Shown here: one piece after another, positions 22,126 to 30,699 of the stretch
How positions within the stretch are numbered: the first letter of the stretch is position 1
How the letters are laid out: every line of letters starts with the position of its first letter
From: Actinomycetes bacterium
GTDB lineage: Bacteria > Actinomycetota > Actinomycetes > Propionibacteriales > Nocardioidaceae
Length of the DNA: 30,699 nt
Direction: 5' to 3'
Assembly (NCBI GenBank): GCA_023417775.1
Contig: JAEZEJ010000109.1
Location: forward strand, 1 to 30,699
Made by a program: the position numbers and the translations under genes
The notes under the pieces: model-generated
The model's input: only the letters and a program-made list of their open reading frames with translations
What the model was told of the DNA's origin: nothing
Database searches by the model: none

Positions 22126-24897
22126 GTGGACGAGGAGGAACAGCTGCCTGCGTGGCGCAGTTCGCCACCGCGTGTCGCCGCCGTACTGGTGAGCCGCCGC
22201 GGTGAGCGCTGGTTGCCGCAGACTCTCGCATCGCTCGCGCGATTGGACCATCTGCCCACCGAGTGGGTCGCCGTCGATGTCGCGCCCCAGGAGGACGCCT
22301 CCGGCGAGCTCCTACGGGAGGCACTCGGTGCCGAGCACGTGATCGAGGCCCCGGCCTGCACCGGCTTCGGCGATGCCGTCCGTCTGGGTCTCGAACAGGC
22401 CAGTGGTCAGGCCGAGTGGATCTGGTTGCTGCACGATGACGCGATCGTCGACCCCGCGACGCTCACCGGCCTGCTCGATGAGGCCACCAGCGCCGATGAC
22501 ATCGCGGTCGTCGGGCCCAAGGTCCGCGAGTGGCCGTCCTTGCAGCGTCTCCTCGAGGTCGGTCGCACCGTCACGGGCACCGGACGCCTGGAGACCGGGC
22601 TCGAACCCGGTGAGCCCGATGCGGGCCAGCACGACTGGCCACGCGACGTGCTCGCGGTCAACACCGCCGGCATGCTGGTGCGTGCCGATGTCTGGGAGCG
22701 CCTAGGCGGCCTCGATCCGGCGCTGCCGCTGTTCTTCGACGACATCGACTTCGGCTGGCGAGTCGCGCGCGCCGGCCACCGTACGCGGACCGCCCCGGCC
22801 GCGATGATCTTCCACGCCGAGGCCTCGACCCGGCGGACCCGACGCCGTCGTGCGGTCCCGGGGGAGCGGCGGCGCGCCGCGGTCTACACCGTCCTGGCCA
22901 ATGAGACCGGGTTCCGGTTCTGGTGGCAGTCGGTGCGGCTGGTGCTCGGTTCGCTGCTGCGGATGATCGCCGACCTCGTCTTCAAGGACACGCGCGGGGC
23001 GAGGGGCGAGGCCGCCGCCTTGCGCGAGGTCTTCGCGGCTCCCGGCCGGATGCGCGGGGCCCGGCGTGCGCGAGCGGAGACCGCCACCGTCGGCCGACGC
23101 GACATCAAGCACCTGTTCCCCTCCGCGTGGCTGCCCTATCAGCACGGCTGGGATGTGCTGGTGGAGAGCATCCAGGCGATGGTGCGCCCGGAGGCTGTCC
23201 AGACCCTCGGACGCCGCTCGTCCTCCCTCGACCTGCTGGACGAGGAGATCGTCGTCGACGACACCGACCGCTGGTACCGGCGGTACCCGTGGGCGACGAC
23301 CCTGCTCGTGCTGATCCTGCTCGCCGTGATCGCCGCGCGCGGGCTCTGGACCGGTTCCGTGGCCTCCCCGGTGCTGCCGGCCTCCCCGGACTCGGTCGCC
23401 GACTGGTGGCGCGACCTGATGGCGCGCACCGTGGACGGCGCCGGTCTGACATCGAGCTCCTGGCCGGCGCCCTATCTGCCGGTCCTCGCCCTCGCGGGTC
23501 TCCCGGTCGCCTTCGCCCCGGGCCTCCTGCCCTGGGCGCTCCTGGTCTTCGCCGTCCCGCTCGCCGCCCTCACGGCGCATCGCTTCGGCCGGCTCATCAC
23601 CGATCGACGGGTCGCCCGCATGGTCTGGGCGCTCTCCTACGGCCTGCTGGTGGCCGGGACCGGGGCCGTCGCGCAAGGACGCCTGGGCACGGTCGTGGCG
23701 CTGATCCTGGCGCCGGTGCTGGCGAATGTCGTCACCCACACCCTGGTGACCCCGTCCTGGACGCGGGCCGCTCAGGTCGGGCTCTGGCTGGCCATCATCT
23801 CCGTCTTCGCCCCGGCGGGCTTCCTCATCGCCGTGGTGGCGATGGCGGGTCTGCTGATCGTCGCTCGGCTGCGTCCTCCGCGGGAGCTGGTCGTCGGCGT
23901 GGTCGCGGCCGTCCTGGTCGCGGGGCCGTCCTGGTGGACGCGGGTGCTCCACCCATCGCTGTGGTGGTGGGAGGCCGGCGCGCCGCGCGGGGTCGACACC
24001 ACCGCGCTCGACATCGTCGGTGGCCTGGGCGGCGGCCCGGGTGCCACGTTGCCGTGGTTCTCGGCGGCCGTCCTCGTGCTCGGCGTCCTCGCCCTCGTCC
24101 CGCGCGCCACTCGGTACGAGGTGACCGTGAGCTGGGTCGTGGCGCTGAGCGGCCTGGTCATCGCCGCGGTGGGCATGATCGTGCCCGCGGTCGCCGGCCC
24201 GCCCGGTTCGTCGGCGTGGTCCGGCCTCGGATCGGCGATCTGGATCGCCGGCCTCGGGACCGCCGCGCTGCTGGCCGCCGGCGAGGCCGGGCGTCTCGGC
24301 CGGCAGGTGGTGATCGGGCTGACGGTGGTGGCGCTGATCTTCCCGCTCGGCGTCGGCGCCTGGTGGGTCGTCCGGGGCATCGAGGGGCCGCTGGCGACGA
24401 CCGCCTCCTCGACAGTCCCGGCCTATCTGGCCGATCAGGATGCCACCACCCTCGTTCTCTCCGGCGATATCGAGGACGGGGTCACCGTCGACGTGGTGCA
24501 CGGCCGTGGCCCGCACCTCGGTCAGGAGAGCGCGCGGCCGTCGGAGGAGCGGCGCGAGGACTTCGCCGCACTCGTCGGCCGCCTGGTCGCGGAGCCGTCG
24601 TCCGCGGTGGTGCAGGAGCTCGCCGATGCCGGTATCCAGGCGATCTATCTGCCGGACGCGAGCACCGATGCGGCCGCGCGCGTGAGCGCCGCCCCCGGAC
24701 TCGCGCCGGCCGGCAGCGACCGGCCCGGCTCCCGGGTCTGGACCATCGAGGGCGAACCCTCCGACGGTGAGGTGGACGCCCCCGAGGCATCCGCTGCGCG
24801 CCCGGCCCTCGTCGGTATCTGGCTGCTGGGCTGGGGCGCCCTGGTCATCGGGGCGATCCCGGGCCGGGGCCGGACCGAGCAGGAGGACGAACAGTGA
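22126..24897 (+). CDS. Family 2 glycosyltransferase fused to a multi-membrane domain
   Basis: Large protein of 923 residues. The first 250 or so residues are a cytoplasmic GT-A, family 2 glycosyltransferase: VAAVLVSRRGERWLPQTL, the metal-binding region WLLHDDAIVDP, AGMLVRADVWERLGG, the acceptor-site block FFDDIDFGWRVARAGH and FHAEAS. A basic linker follows; then, from about residue 388, there are ten or more hydrophobic helices. Next comes a soluble, probably external, segment of roughly 130 residues and one last helix. It likely transfers a sugar to a lipid-linked cell-wall polymer and may help to export it. Sugar and acceptor are unknown. GTG 22126 is the start. DUF5719 overlaps its stop by four bases, suggesting a shared complex. 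Confidence 0.88.
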   Translation: MDEEEQLPAWRSSPPRVAAVLVSRRGERWLPQTLASLARLDHLPTEWVAVDVAPQEDASGELLREALGAEHVIEAPACTGFGDAVRLGLEQASGQAEWIWLLHDDAIVDPATLTGLLDEATSADDIAVVGPKVREWPSLQRLLEVGRTVTGTGRLETGLEPGEPDAGQHDWPRDVLAVNTAGMLVRADVWERLGGLDPALPLFFDDIDFGWRVARAGHRTRTAPAAMIFHAEASTRRTRRRRAVPGERRRAAVYTVLANETGFRFWWQSVRLVLGSLLRMIADLVFKDTRGARGEAAALREVFAAPGRMRGARRARAETATVGRRDIKHLFPSAWLPYQHGWDVLVESIQAMVRPEAVQTLGRRSSSLDLLDEEIVVDDTDRWYRRYPWATTLLVLILLAVIAARGLWTGSVASPVLPASPDSVADWWRDLMARTVDGAGLTSSSWPAPYLPVLALAGLPVAFAPGLLPWALLVFAVPLAALTAHRFGRLITDRRVARMVWALSYGLLVAGTGAVAQGRLGTVVALILAPVLANVVTHTLVTPSWTRAAQVGLWLAIISVFAPAGFLIAVVAMAGLLIVARLRPPRELVVGVVAAVLVAGPSWWTRVLHPSLWWWEAGAPRGVDTTALDIVGGLGGGPGATLPWFSAAVLVLGVLALVPRATRYEVTVSWVVALSGLVIAAVGMIVPAVAGPPGSSAWSGLGSAIWIAGLGTAALLAAGEAGRLGRQVVIGLTVVALIFPLGVGAWWVVRGIEGPLATTASSTVPAYLADQDATTLVLSGDIEDGVTVDVVHGRGPHLGQESARPSEERREDFAALVGRLVAEPSSAVVQELADAGIQAIYLPDASTDAAARVSAAPGLAPAGSDRPGSRVWTIEGEPSDGEVDAPEASAARPALVGIWLLGWGALVIGAIPGRGRTEQEDEQ

Positions 24898-26228
24898 GGA
24901 TCCAGCTGACACCGCGGTATCTCGCGCCCGTGCTCGCCGCGGCGGTGGTCGCCGTCGCGGCCCTGGTGCCGTCGCTGTCCGAGGATGCCGAGGGCCGGCC
25001 GCCCGAGAGGATCGACGCGGAGGCGGCGACCTATGCCTGCCCCTCGGGCGAAGGACTCTCGGTCCTCGCCGGGCAGGTGCGCGCCGGTGACTCGTCGCAG
25101 GCGGTGAGCCTGCCGGGCGGTGAGCCGGTCGAGGGACTCGACGATCCCTCGGCCTGGCGGGTCGCGGCCAGTGTCGGCGAGGCGGTGGCGCTCACCCAGA
25201 ACGGTGCCGGTTCCGGCGCCGTGGGCTTCGTGTCGGGCACGGCCGCGGACGCCGGCGGCGGTCTGATCGTCGGTCCCTGCGCCAGCCGAGCCGATGATGC
25301 GTGGTTCACCGGCCTGGGCGCGGTCGACGGACACGACTCGCAGCTGGTGCTGACCAACCCGGGGGAGGGGCCCGCGGTCGTGCGCCTCTCGGCCTGGGGC
25401 GAGGCCGGCGCGTTGACGATCGCCGGCGATGACACGCTGACCCTCGACGCCGGGCAAGTGCTGCGTCTCCCGGCCTCCGACCTCGCCGCGGGAGAGTCCG
25501 CGCTCTCCCTGCGCGTGGAGCGTCTGCGCGGCCTGTCCACGGCGCAGGTCCTCGACATCGGCGGCGATGCCGTGCGTGGCACCGAGCTGATGACGGCCTC
25601 GGCCGCGCCGGCCCGCGAGCTCGTGGTGGCATCAGCCGACGGCGAGGGCGCGCGGACCCTGCTGATCACCAACCCGGGCGAGGAGACCGCGAATGTCCGG
25701 GTCTCGGCCCTCGGCGCCGACAACGGCACCTATGTGCTGGAAGGGCTCGACGATGTCCCCGTCGAGCCGGGGACCGTCGCCGGGGTGGATCTCCCCGCGG
25801 TGGACGCTCCGCTGCTGCTCTCCGCCGACCAGCCGGTCACCGCCACCAGCCGGTGGCAGGGCGAGGAGGACCTGGCGCTGGGGACCAGCCTGTCGCCGCT
25901 CGGGGACCGCCCGGGCATCGTTCCGGTGGTCGGGGACACGCGGTTGACCGTGGCCTCCACCGGCGCCGCGACGCGCGCCCAGGTCGAGGCCTTCGACGCC
26001 GACATGGGCTCCCTGGGGGAGCAGACGCTGGAGATCCCCGAGGGCGGCAGTGCTGCCGTCGGTGCTGCGGAGGTCGCCGACGGAGCCTCCTATCTGGTGG
26101 TCTCCGGCTCCGGGATCGTCGCCCAGGCCCGGCACGCCGAGGGGGCGGGAGTCGCTCTCGAGCCGGTCCTCGCCGCGCCGACGACCGCGCTGTCGCCGCA
26201 CGTCTCGTGGGGCGGTCGCTGGCACTGA
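24894..26228 (+). CDS. DUF5719 family exported protein
   Basis: Protein of 444 residues with an N-terminal signal or anchor helix (about residues 9-27, LAPVLAAAVVAVAALVP) and a large acidic exported region. It contains at least two related beta-rich units that open alike: LVLTNPGEGPAVVRLSAWG near residue 150 and LLITNPGEETANVRVSALG near residue 255, each followed by a Leu/Val-rich segment. Two cysteines (TYACPSG, VGPCASR) may pair. This fits DUF5719, a family of unknown function that I recall directly after the WhiB2-linked membrane glycosyltransferase in actinobacteria. GTG 24894 overlaps the upstream stop (GTGA), so the proteins are probably made together; the glycosyltransferase's external segment is a likely partner. 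Confidence 0.85.
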   Translation: MRIQLTPRYLAPVLAAAVVAVAALVPSLSEDAEGRPPERIDAEAATYACPSGEGLSVLAGQVRAGDSSQAVSLPGGEPVEGLDDPSAWRVAASVGEAVALTQNGAGSGAVGFVSGTAADAGGGLIVGPCASRADDAWFTGLGAVDGHDSQLVLTNPGEGPAVVRLSAWGEAGALTIAGDDTLTLDAGQVLRLPASDLAAGESALSLRVERLRGLSTAQVLDIGGDAVRGTELMTASAAPARELVVASADGEGARTLLITNPGEETANVRVSALGADNGTYVLEGLDDVPVEPGTVAGVDLPAVDAPLLLSADQPVTATSRWQGEEDLALGTSLSPLGDRPGIVPVVGDTRLTVASTGAATRAQVEAFDADMGSLGEQTLEIPEGGSAAVGAAEVADGASYLVVSGSGIVAQARHAEGAGVALEPVLAAPTTALSPHVSWGGRWH

Positions 26229-26679
26229 GTAGACGCCTCCCGCGGCCGCTGAGAGGTGTCTCATCCACTGCTCGACCGGCCGCGGGATGCGTGACTCGCC
26301 GCTCCCATGGGCGAGAGGTGCGCGACCCACCGCCCCGGGAGGCAGGACGTGAGCGAGGGCACCTCGACCCCGATTTGTGTTCGTGCGGGCGCATCTGTCA
26401 AGATAGAGAAGTTGCCTCGGCAAGGTCGTGGTGACGTATGCGCTCAGGAATCTCACACCTGGCCCAGCGCGTACGTCGGATCCGCGTCCTCGCCCGTCCG
26501 GCCAGCCGAACCCTCCGGGGGGCGGAGCCGGTCCAACCACCTAACTCGAGAAGTGTGTGAATCTGCGCGCGGTAGCGCTGCGACACGCCCGACCTCGGGG
26601 GACGGAGAAGGAGCGCAACGGTTACTCCTCCCAGCCGGGGGCGAGTGAAGCGAAGACGAACGTAAAGGACGAGCAGAGC
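26229..26679 (+). promoter_or_regulatory. S10 operon upstream region and leader
   Basis: A 451-base gene-free stretch. After the inverted repeat above there is a hairpin CTCGCC/GGCGAG (26295-26315). A possible promoter follows: TTGTGT (26375-26380) and CAAGAT (26399-26404), 18 bases apart. RNA would start near 26411 and carry a leader of about 270 bases. TTGC-CTCG-GCAA (26412-26423) forms a compact hairpin at its 5' end. A purine-rich AAGGAG (26608-26613) can pair with CTCCT (26626-26630). An open frame of 40 Arg-rich codons (26438-26560) lies inside. A long structured leader fits ribosomal-protein autoregulation, often by L4 in other bacteria, but I recognise no specific leader family. Confidence 0.5.
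26238..26287. terminator. Long inverted repeat after DUF5719 gene
   Basis: TCCCGCGGCCG (26238-26248) and CGGCCGCGGGA (26277-26287) are perfect 11-bp reverse complements. The 28-base interior holds a smaller GAGA-GGTG-TCTC hairpin (26251-26262). It begins nine bases after the stop. Probably a terminator of the glycosyltransferase operon; the long loop is unusual. Confidence 0.55.
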
Positions 26680-26988
26680 ATGGCGGGACAGAAAATCCGT
26701 ATCCGGCTCAAGGCCTACGACCACGAGGTCATCGACTCCTCGGCGAAGAAGATCGTCGACACCGTGACCCGCACCGGCGCGAAGGTGGCCGGCCCCGTGC
26801 CGCTGCCCACGGAGAAGAACGTGTTCTGCGTGATCCGTTCGCCCCACAAGTACAAGGACAGCCGCGAGCACTTCGAGATGCGCACCCACAAGCGGCTCAT
26901 CGACATCATCGACCCGACGCCCAAGACCGTCGACTCGCTCATGCGTCTCGACCTCCCGGCCGGCGTCGACATCGAGATCAAGCTCTGA
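26680..26988 (+). CDS. rpsJ: 30S ribosomal protein S10
   Basis: Protein of 102 residues, complete. It opens AGQKIRIRLKAYDHEVIDSSAKKIVDT and contains the conserved loop RSPHKYKDSREHFEMRTHKR that reaches into the 30S head; S10 also serves as NusE in transcription antitermination. Length and ends match bacterial S10. ATG 26680 is the start, with AAAGGA ten bases upstream; longer in-frame readings from 26557 run into the leader. First gene of the S10 operon, 17 bases before rplC. Confidence 0.98.
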   Translation: MAGQKIRIRLKAYDHEVIDSSAKKIVDTVTRTGAKVAGPVPLPTEKNVFCVIRSPHKYKDSREHFEMRTHKRLIDIIDPTPKTVDSLMRLDLPAGVDIEIKL

Positions 26989-27005
26989 GGAAGGACACGC
27001 ACGCC

Positions 27006-27656
27006 ATGAGCAGCACCATCAACGCGCGCGGTCTCCTCGGCCGCAAGCTCGGCATGACCCAGGTCTGGGACGCCGACGGCCGCGTCGTGCCCGTCACCGT
27101 CCTGGCGGCCGGCACCAATGTCGTCACCCAGATCCGCACCCGTGAGGCCGACGGCTACAGCGCCGTCCAGCTGGGCTTCGGCGAGATCGACGGCCGCAAG
27201 GTCAACAAGCCGCAGTCCGGGCACTTCGCCAAGGCCGGTGTGACCCCCCGCCGTCACGTGGTCGAGATCCGCACCGAGGCCGTCGCCGACTACACCCTCG
27301 GCCAGGAGATCTCCCCGGAGATCTTCGCCGCGGGCGACAAGGTCGACGTCACCGCCACCAGCAAGGGCAAAGGCTTCGCCGGCGTCATGAAGCGCCACGG
27401 CTTCGCCGGCGTCTCCGCCTCGCACGGCGCCCACCGCAACCACCGCAAGCCGGGCTCGATCGGTGGCTGCGCCACCCCGGGTCGCGTCTTCAAGGGCCTG
27501 CGGATGGCCGGCCACATGGGCACCGACACGGTGACCACCCAGAACCTCACCGTCCACTCGGTCGACGTCGAGAAGGGAGTCGTCCTGGTCAAGGGCGCCG
27601 TCCCCGGCCCCAAGGGCGCCCTCGTCGTCATCCGCAACGCCGCGAAGGGAGCCTGA
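27006..27656 (+). CDS. rplC: 50S ribosomal protein L3
   Basis: Protein of 216 residues, an early-binding 23S rRNA protein near the peptidyl transferase centre. It shows the N-terminal LLGRKLGMTQVW, the central TSKGKGFAGVMKRHGFAG and SHGAHRNHRKPGSIG, and GRVFKGLRMAGHMG. These match the long loop whose tip approaches the A-site. Normal length. A Shine-Dalgarno (GAGGAAGGAC) precedes ATG 27006, and rplD starts two bases after its stop, so the genes are coupled in the operon. Confidence 0.98.
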   Translation: MSSTINARGLLGRKLGMTQVWDADGRVVPVTVLAAGTNVVTQIRTREADGYSAVQLGFGEIDGRKVNKPQSGHFAKAGVTPRRHVVEIRTEAVADYTLGQEISPEIFAAGDKVDVTATSKGKGFAGVMKRHGFAGVSASHGAHRNHRKPGSIGGCATPGRVFKGLRMAGHMGTDTVTTQNLTVHSVDVEKGVVLVKGAVPGPKGALVVIRNAAKGA

Positions 27657-27658
27657 CC

Positions 27659-28570
27659 ATGGCACAGACGATCGACGTCGACGCTCCCGTCGACATCTTC
27701 GACGTGCAGGTGAACATCCCGCTCATCCACCAGGTGGTCACCGCGCAGCTCGCTGCCGCGCGCCAGGGCACCCACGACACCAAGACGCGTGGCGAGGTCG
27801 CCGGCGGCGGCAAGAAGCCGTACCGCCAGAAGGGCACCGGCCGCGCTCGTCAGGGCTCGATCCGCGCACCCCAGTTCGCCGGCGGTGGCATCGTCCACGG
27901 CCCGACGCCGCGTAGCTACGAGCAGCGCACCAACAAGAAGATGAAGGCCGCCGCGCTGCGCGGAGCCCTCTCCGATCGTGCGCGCGCCGGTCGTGTGCAC
28001 GTGGTGGAGTCGCTCATCACCGGCGACAAGCCCTCGACCAAGACGGCCCTCACCGCTCTGCGCGAGCTGACGGCTCGCCCGCGGGTGCTCGTCGTCGTCG
28101 AGCGTGCGGACGAGCTGACCCTCAAGAGCCTGCGCAACGCCGAGGCGATCGCGCTGCTGTCCTTCGAGCAGCTCAACACCTACGACGTCCTGCTGTCCGA
28201 TGACGTGGTGTTCACGCAGGCCGCCTACCAGGCCTTCGTCGAGGCCCGCTCGGCCGAGGGTGTCGCCACCCTCAAGCTGAGCGAGCTGGCCCAGGCCGCT
28301 CCCGCGGCCCCGGCGCCGAAGAAGGCCGCCAAGCCGGCCGAGGATGCCGCTCCCGCGGGTGCCACCAAGACCCAGCCCTACGGTCCCGGATCGAAGGCCC
28401 CCCTCGCGAGCGGCAACGCTCCGAAGGGCCACGAGATCAAGGGCGATGGCGCCAAGGCGTACTTCGCTCCCGGTGCCGCGGGCTACGACGCCGCCGAGCC
28501 CGAGGTCTGGTTCGACAGCGCCGAGTCCGCCGAGGCCGCCGGGTTCAGCCCGGCTCAGGAGGAGAACTGA
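27659..28570 (+). CDS. rplD: 50S ribosomal protein L4 with C-terminal extension
   Basis: The first 210 or so residues are ordinary L4: GGGKKPYRQKGTGRARQGS on the loop that lines the exit tunnel, GPTPRSYEQRTNKKMK, and the conserved C-terminal fold ending with VATLKLSEL. A further 90 residues follow, making 303 in all against the usual 205-225. The extension has an Ala/Pro/Lys linker (about 213-235), then YGPGSKAPLASG (from 241), GHEIKGDGAKAYFAPG and PEVWFDSAESAEAAGF. I recall this module from the ends of other actinobacterial ribosomal proteins; its function is unknown. The stop overlaps rplW as TGATG. L4 also autoregulates the S10 operon in some bacteria. Confidence 0.97.
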   Translation: MAQTIDVDAPVDIFDVQVNIPLIHQVVTAQLAAARQGTHDTKTRGEVAGGGKKPYRQKGTGRARQGSIRAPQFAGGGIVHGPTPRSYEQRTNKKMKAAALRGALSDRARAGRVHVVESLITGDKPSTKTALTALRELTARPRVLVVVERADELTLKSLRNAEAIALLSFEQLNTYDVLLSDDVVFTQAAYQAFVEARSAEGVATLKLSELAQAAPAAPAPKKAAKPAEDAAPAGATKTQPYGPGSKAPLASGNAPKGHEIKGDGAKAYFAPGAAGYDAAEPEVWFDSAESAEAAGFSPAQEEN

Positions 28571-28872
28571 TGAGCAGCCTGCACTCGCACGCGCGCGACA
28601 TCATCATCGCGCCGATCGTCAGCGAGAAGACCTACATGCTGATCGATGACAACAAGTACACGTTCGACGTCCACCCCGACGCCAACAAGACCCAGATCAA
28701 GATCGCCGTCGAGGAGATCTTCGATGTCAAGGTCGTCGCGGTGAACACGATCAACCGCAAGGGCAAGGCCCGCCGCACGCGTAACGGCATCGGCAAGCGC
28801 AAGGACACCAAGCGCGCGATCGTCAGCGTGGCACCCGGCCAGAGCATCGACATCTTCTCGAGCCCGAGCTGA
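28570..28872 (+). CDS. rplW: 50S ribosomal protein L23
   Basis: Protein of 100 residues located at the polypeptide exit, where it docks trigger factor and SRP. Conserved blocks are IIAPIVSEKTYMLI at the start, YTFDVHPDANKTQIKIAVEEIFDVKV, and VNTINRKGKARRTR in the rRNA-binding loop. ATG 28570 overlaps the rplD stop by one base. Normal length and complete. Confidence 0.98.
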   Translation: MSSLHSHARDIIIAPIVSEKTYMLIDDNKYTFDVHPDANKTQIKIAVEEIFDVKVVAVNTINRKGKARRTRNGIGKRKDTKRAIVSVAPGQSIDIFSSPS

Positions 28873-28885
28873 GACGAGGACCATC

Positions 28886-29716
<831 letters not shown>

Positions 29717-29743
29717 GCCCGGCGTAGGAACTGAGGAAGAGAC

Positions 29744-30025
29744 ATGCCCCGTAGTTTGAAGAAGGGTCCCTTCGTCGACGGCCACCTCGAGAAGAAGGTG
29801 GACGCGCAGAACGAGGCCGGTACCCACAATGTGATCAAGACGTGGTCGCGTCGCTCGATGATCCTGCCGTCCTTCATCGGACACACGATCGCCGTGCACG
29901 ACGGCCGCAAGCATGTGCCGGTGTTCGTCACCGACTCGATGGTGGGTCACAAGCTGGGCGAGTTCGCCCCGACCCGCACGTTCCGTGGCCATGAGAAGGA
30001 CGACCGAAAGGCGAAGAGGCGATGA
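29744..30025 (+). CDS. rpsS: 30S ribosomal protein S19
   Basis: Protein of 93 residues in the 30S head, near S13. It shows PRSLKKGPFVDGHLEKKV, IKTWSRRSMILPSFIGHTIAVHDGRKHVPVFVTDSM in the core, and a basic tail GEFAPTRTFRGHEKDDRK. Start ATG 29744 follows GAGGAAGAG. The stop overlaps the rplV start by four bases (ATGA). Confidence 0.98.
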   Translation: MPRSLKKGPFVDGHLEKKVDAQNEAGTHNVIKTWSRRSMILPSFIGHTIAVHDGRKHVPVFVTDSMVGHKLGEFAPTRTFRGHEKDDRKAKRR

Positions 30026-30441
30026 GTGCAGCTACTCGCGAGAACATCAGCGCTCGCCGTGAGCGCCTGCTGGGCGACGCGCCCGGCGCGTTCGCCGTGG
30101 CCCGCTTCGTGCGCGTGACCCCGCTCAAGGCGCGTCGCATCGCGGACCTGATCCGCGGTGCCCGTGTCGAGGACGCGCTGGCCACGCTCCAGTTCGCGCC
30201 GCAGGCCGTGGCCCAGAACTTCTACAAGCTGGTCGAGTCGGCCGTCGCGAATGCCGAGACCACCGAGGGTCTCGACACCGGCGACCTCATCGTCAGCGTC
30301 GTGACCGTCGACGAGGGCCCCACGATGAAGCGCTGGCGTCCGCGCGCCAAGGGTGCGGCCAACCGCATCCTCAAGCGCACGAGCCACCTGACCGTGGTCG
30401 TGCAGCCCGAAGACTCCATTTCGAAGAAGGGTGGGAACTGA
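30022..30441 (+). CDS. rplV: 50S ribosomal protein L22
   Basis: Protein of 139 residues whose hairpin lines the exit tunnel. It contains ARFVRVTPLKARRIADLIRG, the paired helices through NFYKLVESAVANAE and, on the tunnel loop, GPTMKRWRPRAKGAANRILKRTSHLTVVV, where macrolide-resistance changes occur in other species. The N-terminal 20 residues (MSAATRENISARRERLLGD) are slightly longer than in many homologues. ATG 30022 overlaps the rpsS stop. Complete. Confidence 0.98.
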   Translation: MSAATRENISARRERLLGDAPGAFAVARFVRVTPLKARRIADLIRGARVEDALATLQFAPQAVAQNFYKLVESAVANAETTEGLDTGDLIVSVVTVDEGPTMKRWRPRAKGAANRILKRTSHLTVVVQPEDSISKKGGN

Positions 30442-30444
30442 GCT

Positions 30445-30699
30445 ATGGGCCAGAAGATCAACCCGCACGGTTTCCGCCTCGGCGTCTCGACCGACCACAA
30501 GAGCCGCTGGTACGCCGACAAGCTCTACAAGAGCTACGTCGGTGAGGACGTCGCGATCCGCAAGCTGCTGAGCAAGGGCATGGAGCGCGCCGGCATCTCC
30601 AAGGTCGAGATCGAGCGCACGCGTGACCGCGTCCGGGTCGACATCCACACCGCGCGTCCGGGCATCGTCATCGGCCGCCGCGGCGCCGAGGCCGACCGC
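30445..30699 (+). CDS. rpsC: 30S ribosomal protein S3, partial (cut by window end)
   Basis: The first 85 codons are present and open to the window edge. The sequence begins MGQKINPHGFRLGVSTDHKS and reaches the KH domain, with VRVDIHTARPGIVIGRRG, the GxxG loop that binds RNA at the mRNA entry. It starts at ATG 30445, three bases after the rplV stop. The rest lies outside the window. Confidence 0.97.
   Translation, partial: MGQKINPHGFRLGVSTDHKSRWYADKLYKSYVGEDVAIRKLLSKGMERAGISKVEIERTRDRVRVDIHTARPGIVIGRRGAEADR

Noticed and set aside
22702..24912. A 736-codon open frame antisense to the glycosyltransferase
   Set aside because: Composition is dominated by Arg, Gly, Asp and Gln, as in GC-rich antisense frames, and it covers a gene with clear domains.
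26438..26560. 40-codon Arg-rich frame in the S10 leader as a protein gene
   Set aside because: Poor ribosome site and chance-like composition. Kept only as a possible regulatory frame in a finding.

Overview
The window is high-GC DNA (roughly 70% by eye) from an actinomycete. Supporting signs are a WhiB2-type regulator, three LytR-CpsA-Psr (LCP) proteins, a TIGR03089-type protein, DUF5719, DUF6114/DUF6230 proteins, many GTG starts and apparently leaderless promoters. A member of the Propionibacteriales is my best guess, but this is inference from gene content and no rRNA is present.

Layout. (1) 67-3513 (+): a tightly packed five-gene operon of uncharacterised envelope proteins: DUF6114-like, DUF6230-like, DUF6114-like, an unrecognised anchored protein, and a second DUF6230-like protein. 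It begins just after an extreme G15C27 homopolymer tract at the window edge and ends in a large hairpin shared with the next, convergent gene. (2) 3544-6760 (-): a tandem GNAT acetyltransferase, a prephenate dehydratase whose sequence looks alphaproteobacterial, and galactokinase. (3) 6811-8333 (+): trpS coupled to a 2H phosphoesterase (2'-5' RNA ligase family). (4) 8347-12744: a LysR regulator divergent from sdhCAB, with a clear T-N11-A palindrome between them. (5) 12871-16801: a lipoprotein gene flanked by short direct repeats, malate:quinone oxidoreductase (-), and an acyl-CoA dehydrogenase with a perfect 18-bp palindrome over its start region. (6) 16845-21045: three LCP genes, one divergent from a tandem pair that carries an unusual N-terminal multi-membrane module. 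(7) 21079-26228: a TIGR03089 protein, whiB2, a 923-aa membrane glycosyltransferase and a DUF5719 protein, a cell-envelope cluster. (8) 26680-30699: the start of the S10 ribosomal protein operon (rpsJ, rplC, rplD, rplW, rplB, rpsS, rplV, partial rpsC) behind a 451-bp structured leader. L4 carries an extra C-terminal module of about 90 residues.

How the genes fit together. Region 4 plus mqo feeds electrons from succinate and malate into the menaquinone pool. Regions 6-7 look like an envelope-glycopolymer block: the glycosyltransferase would make or export sugar chains, LCP enzymes would attach them to peptidoglycan, and WhiB2 is a division/septation regulator in relatives. The most novel material is the DUF6114/DUF6230 operon, the L4 extension, the LCP N-terminal module with terminal cysteines, and several precise palindromes at promoters. 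No tRNA, rRNA, CRISPR array, transposase or prophage gene was seen. The only stretch over 300 bp without a gene is 26229-26679.
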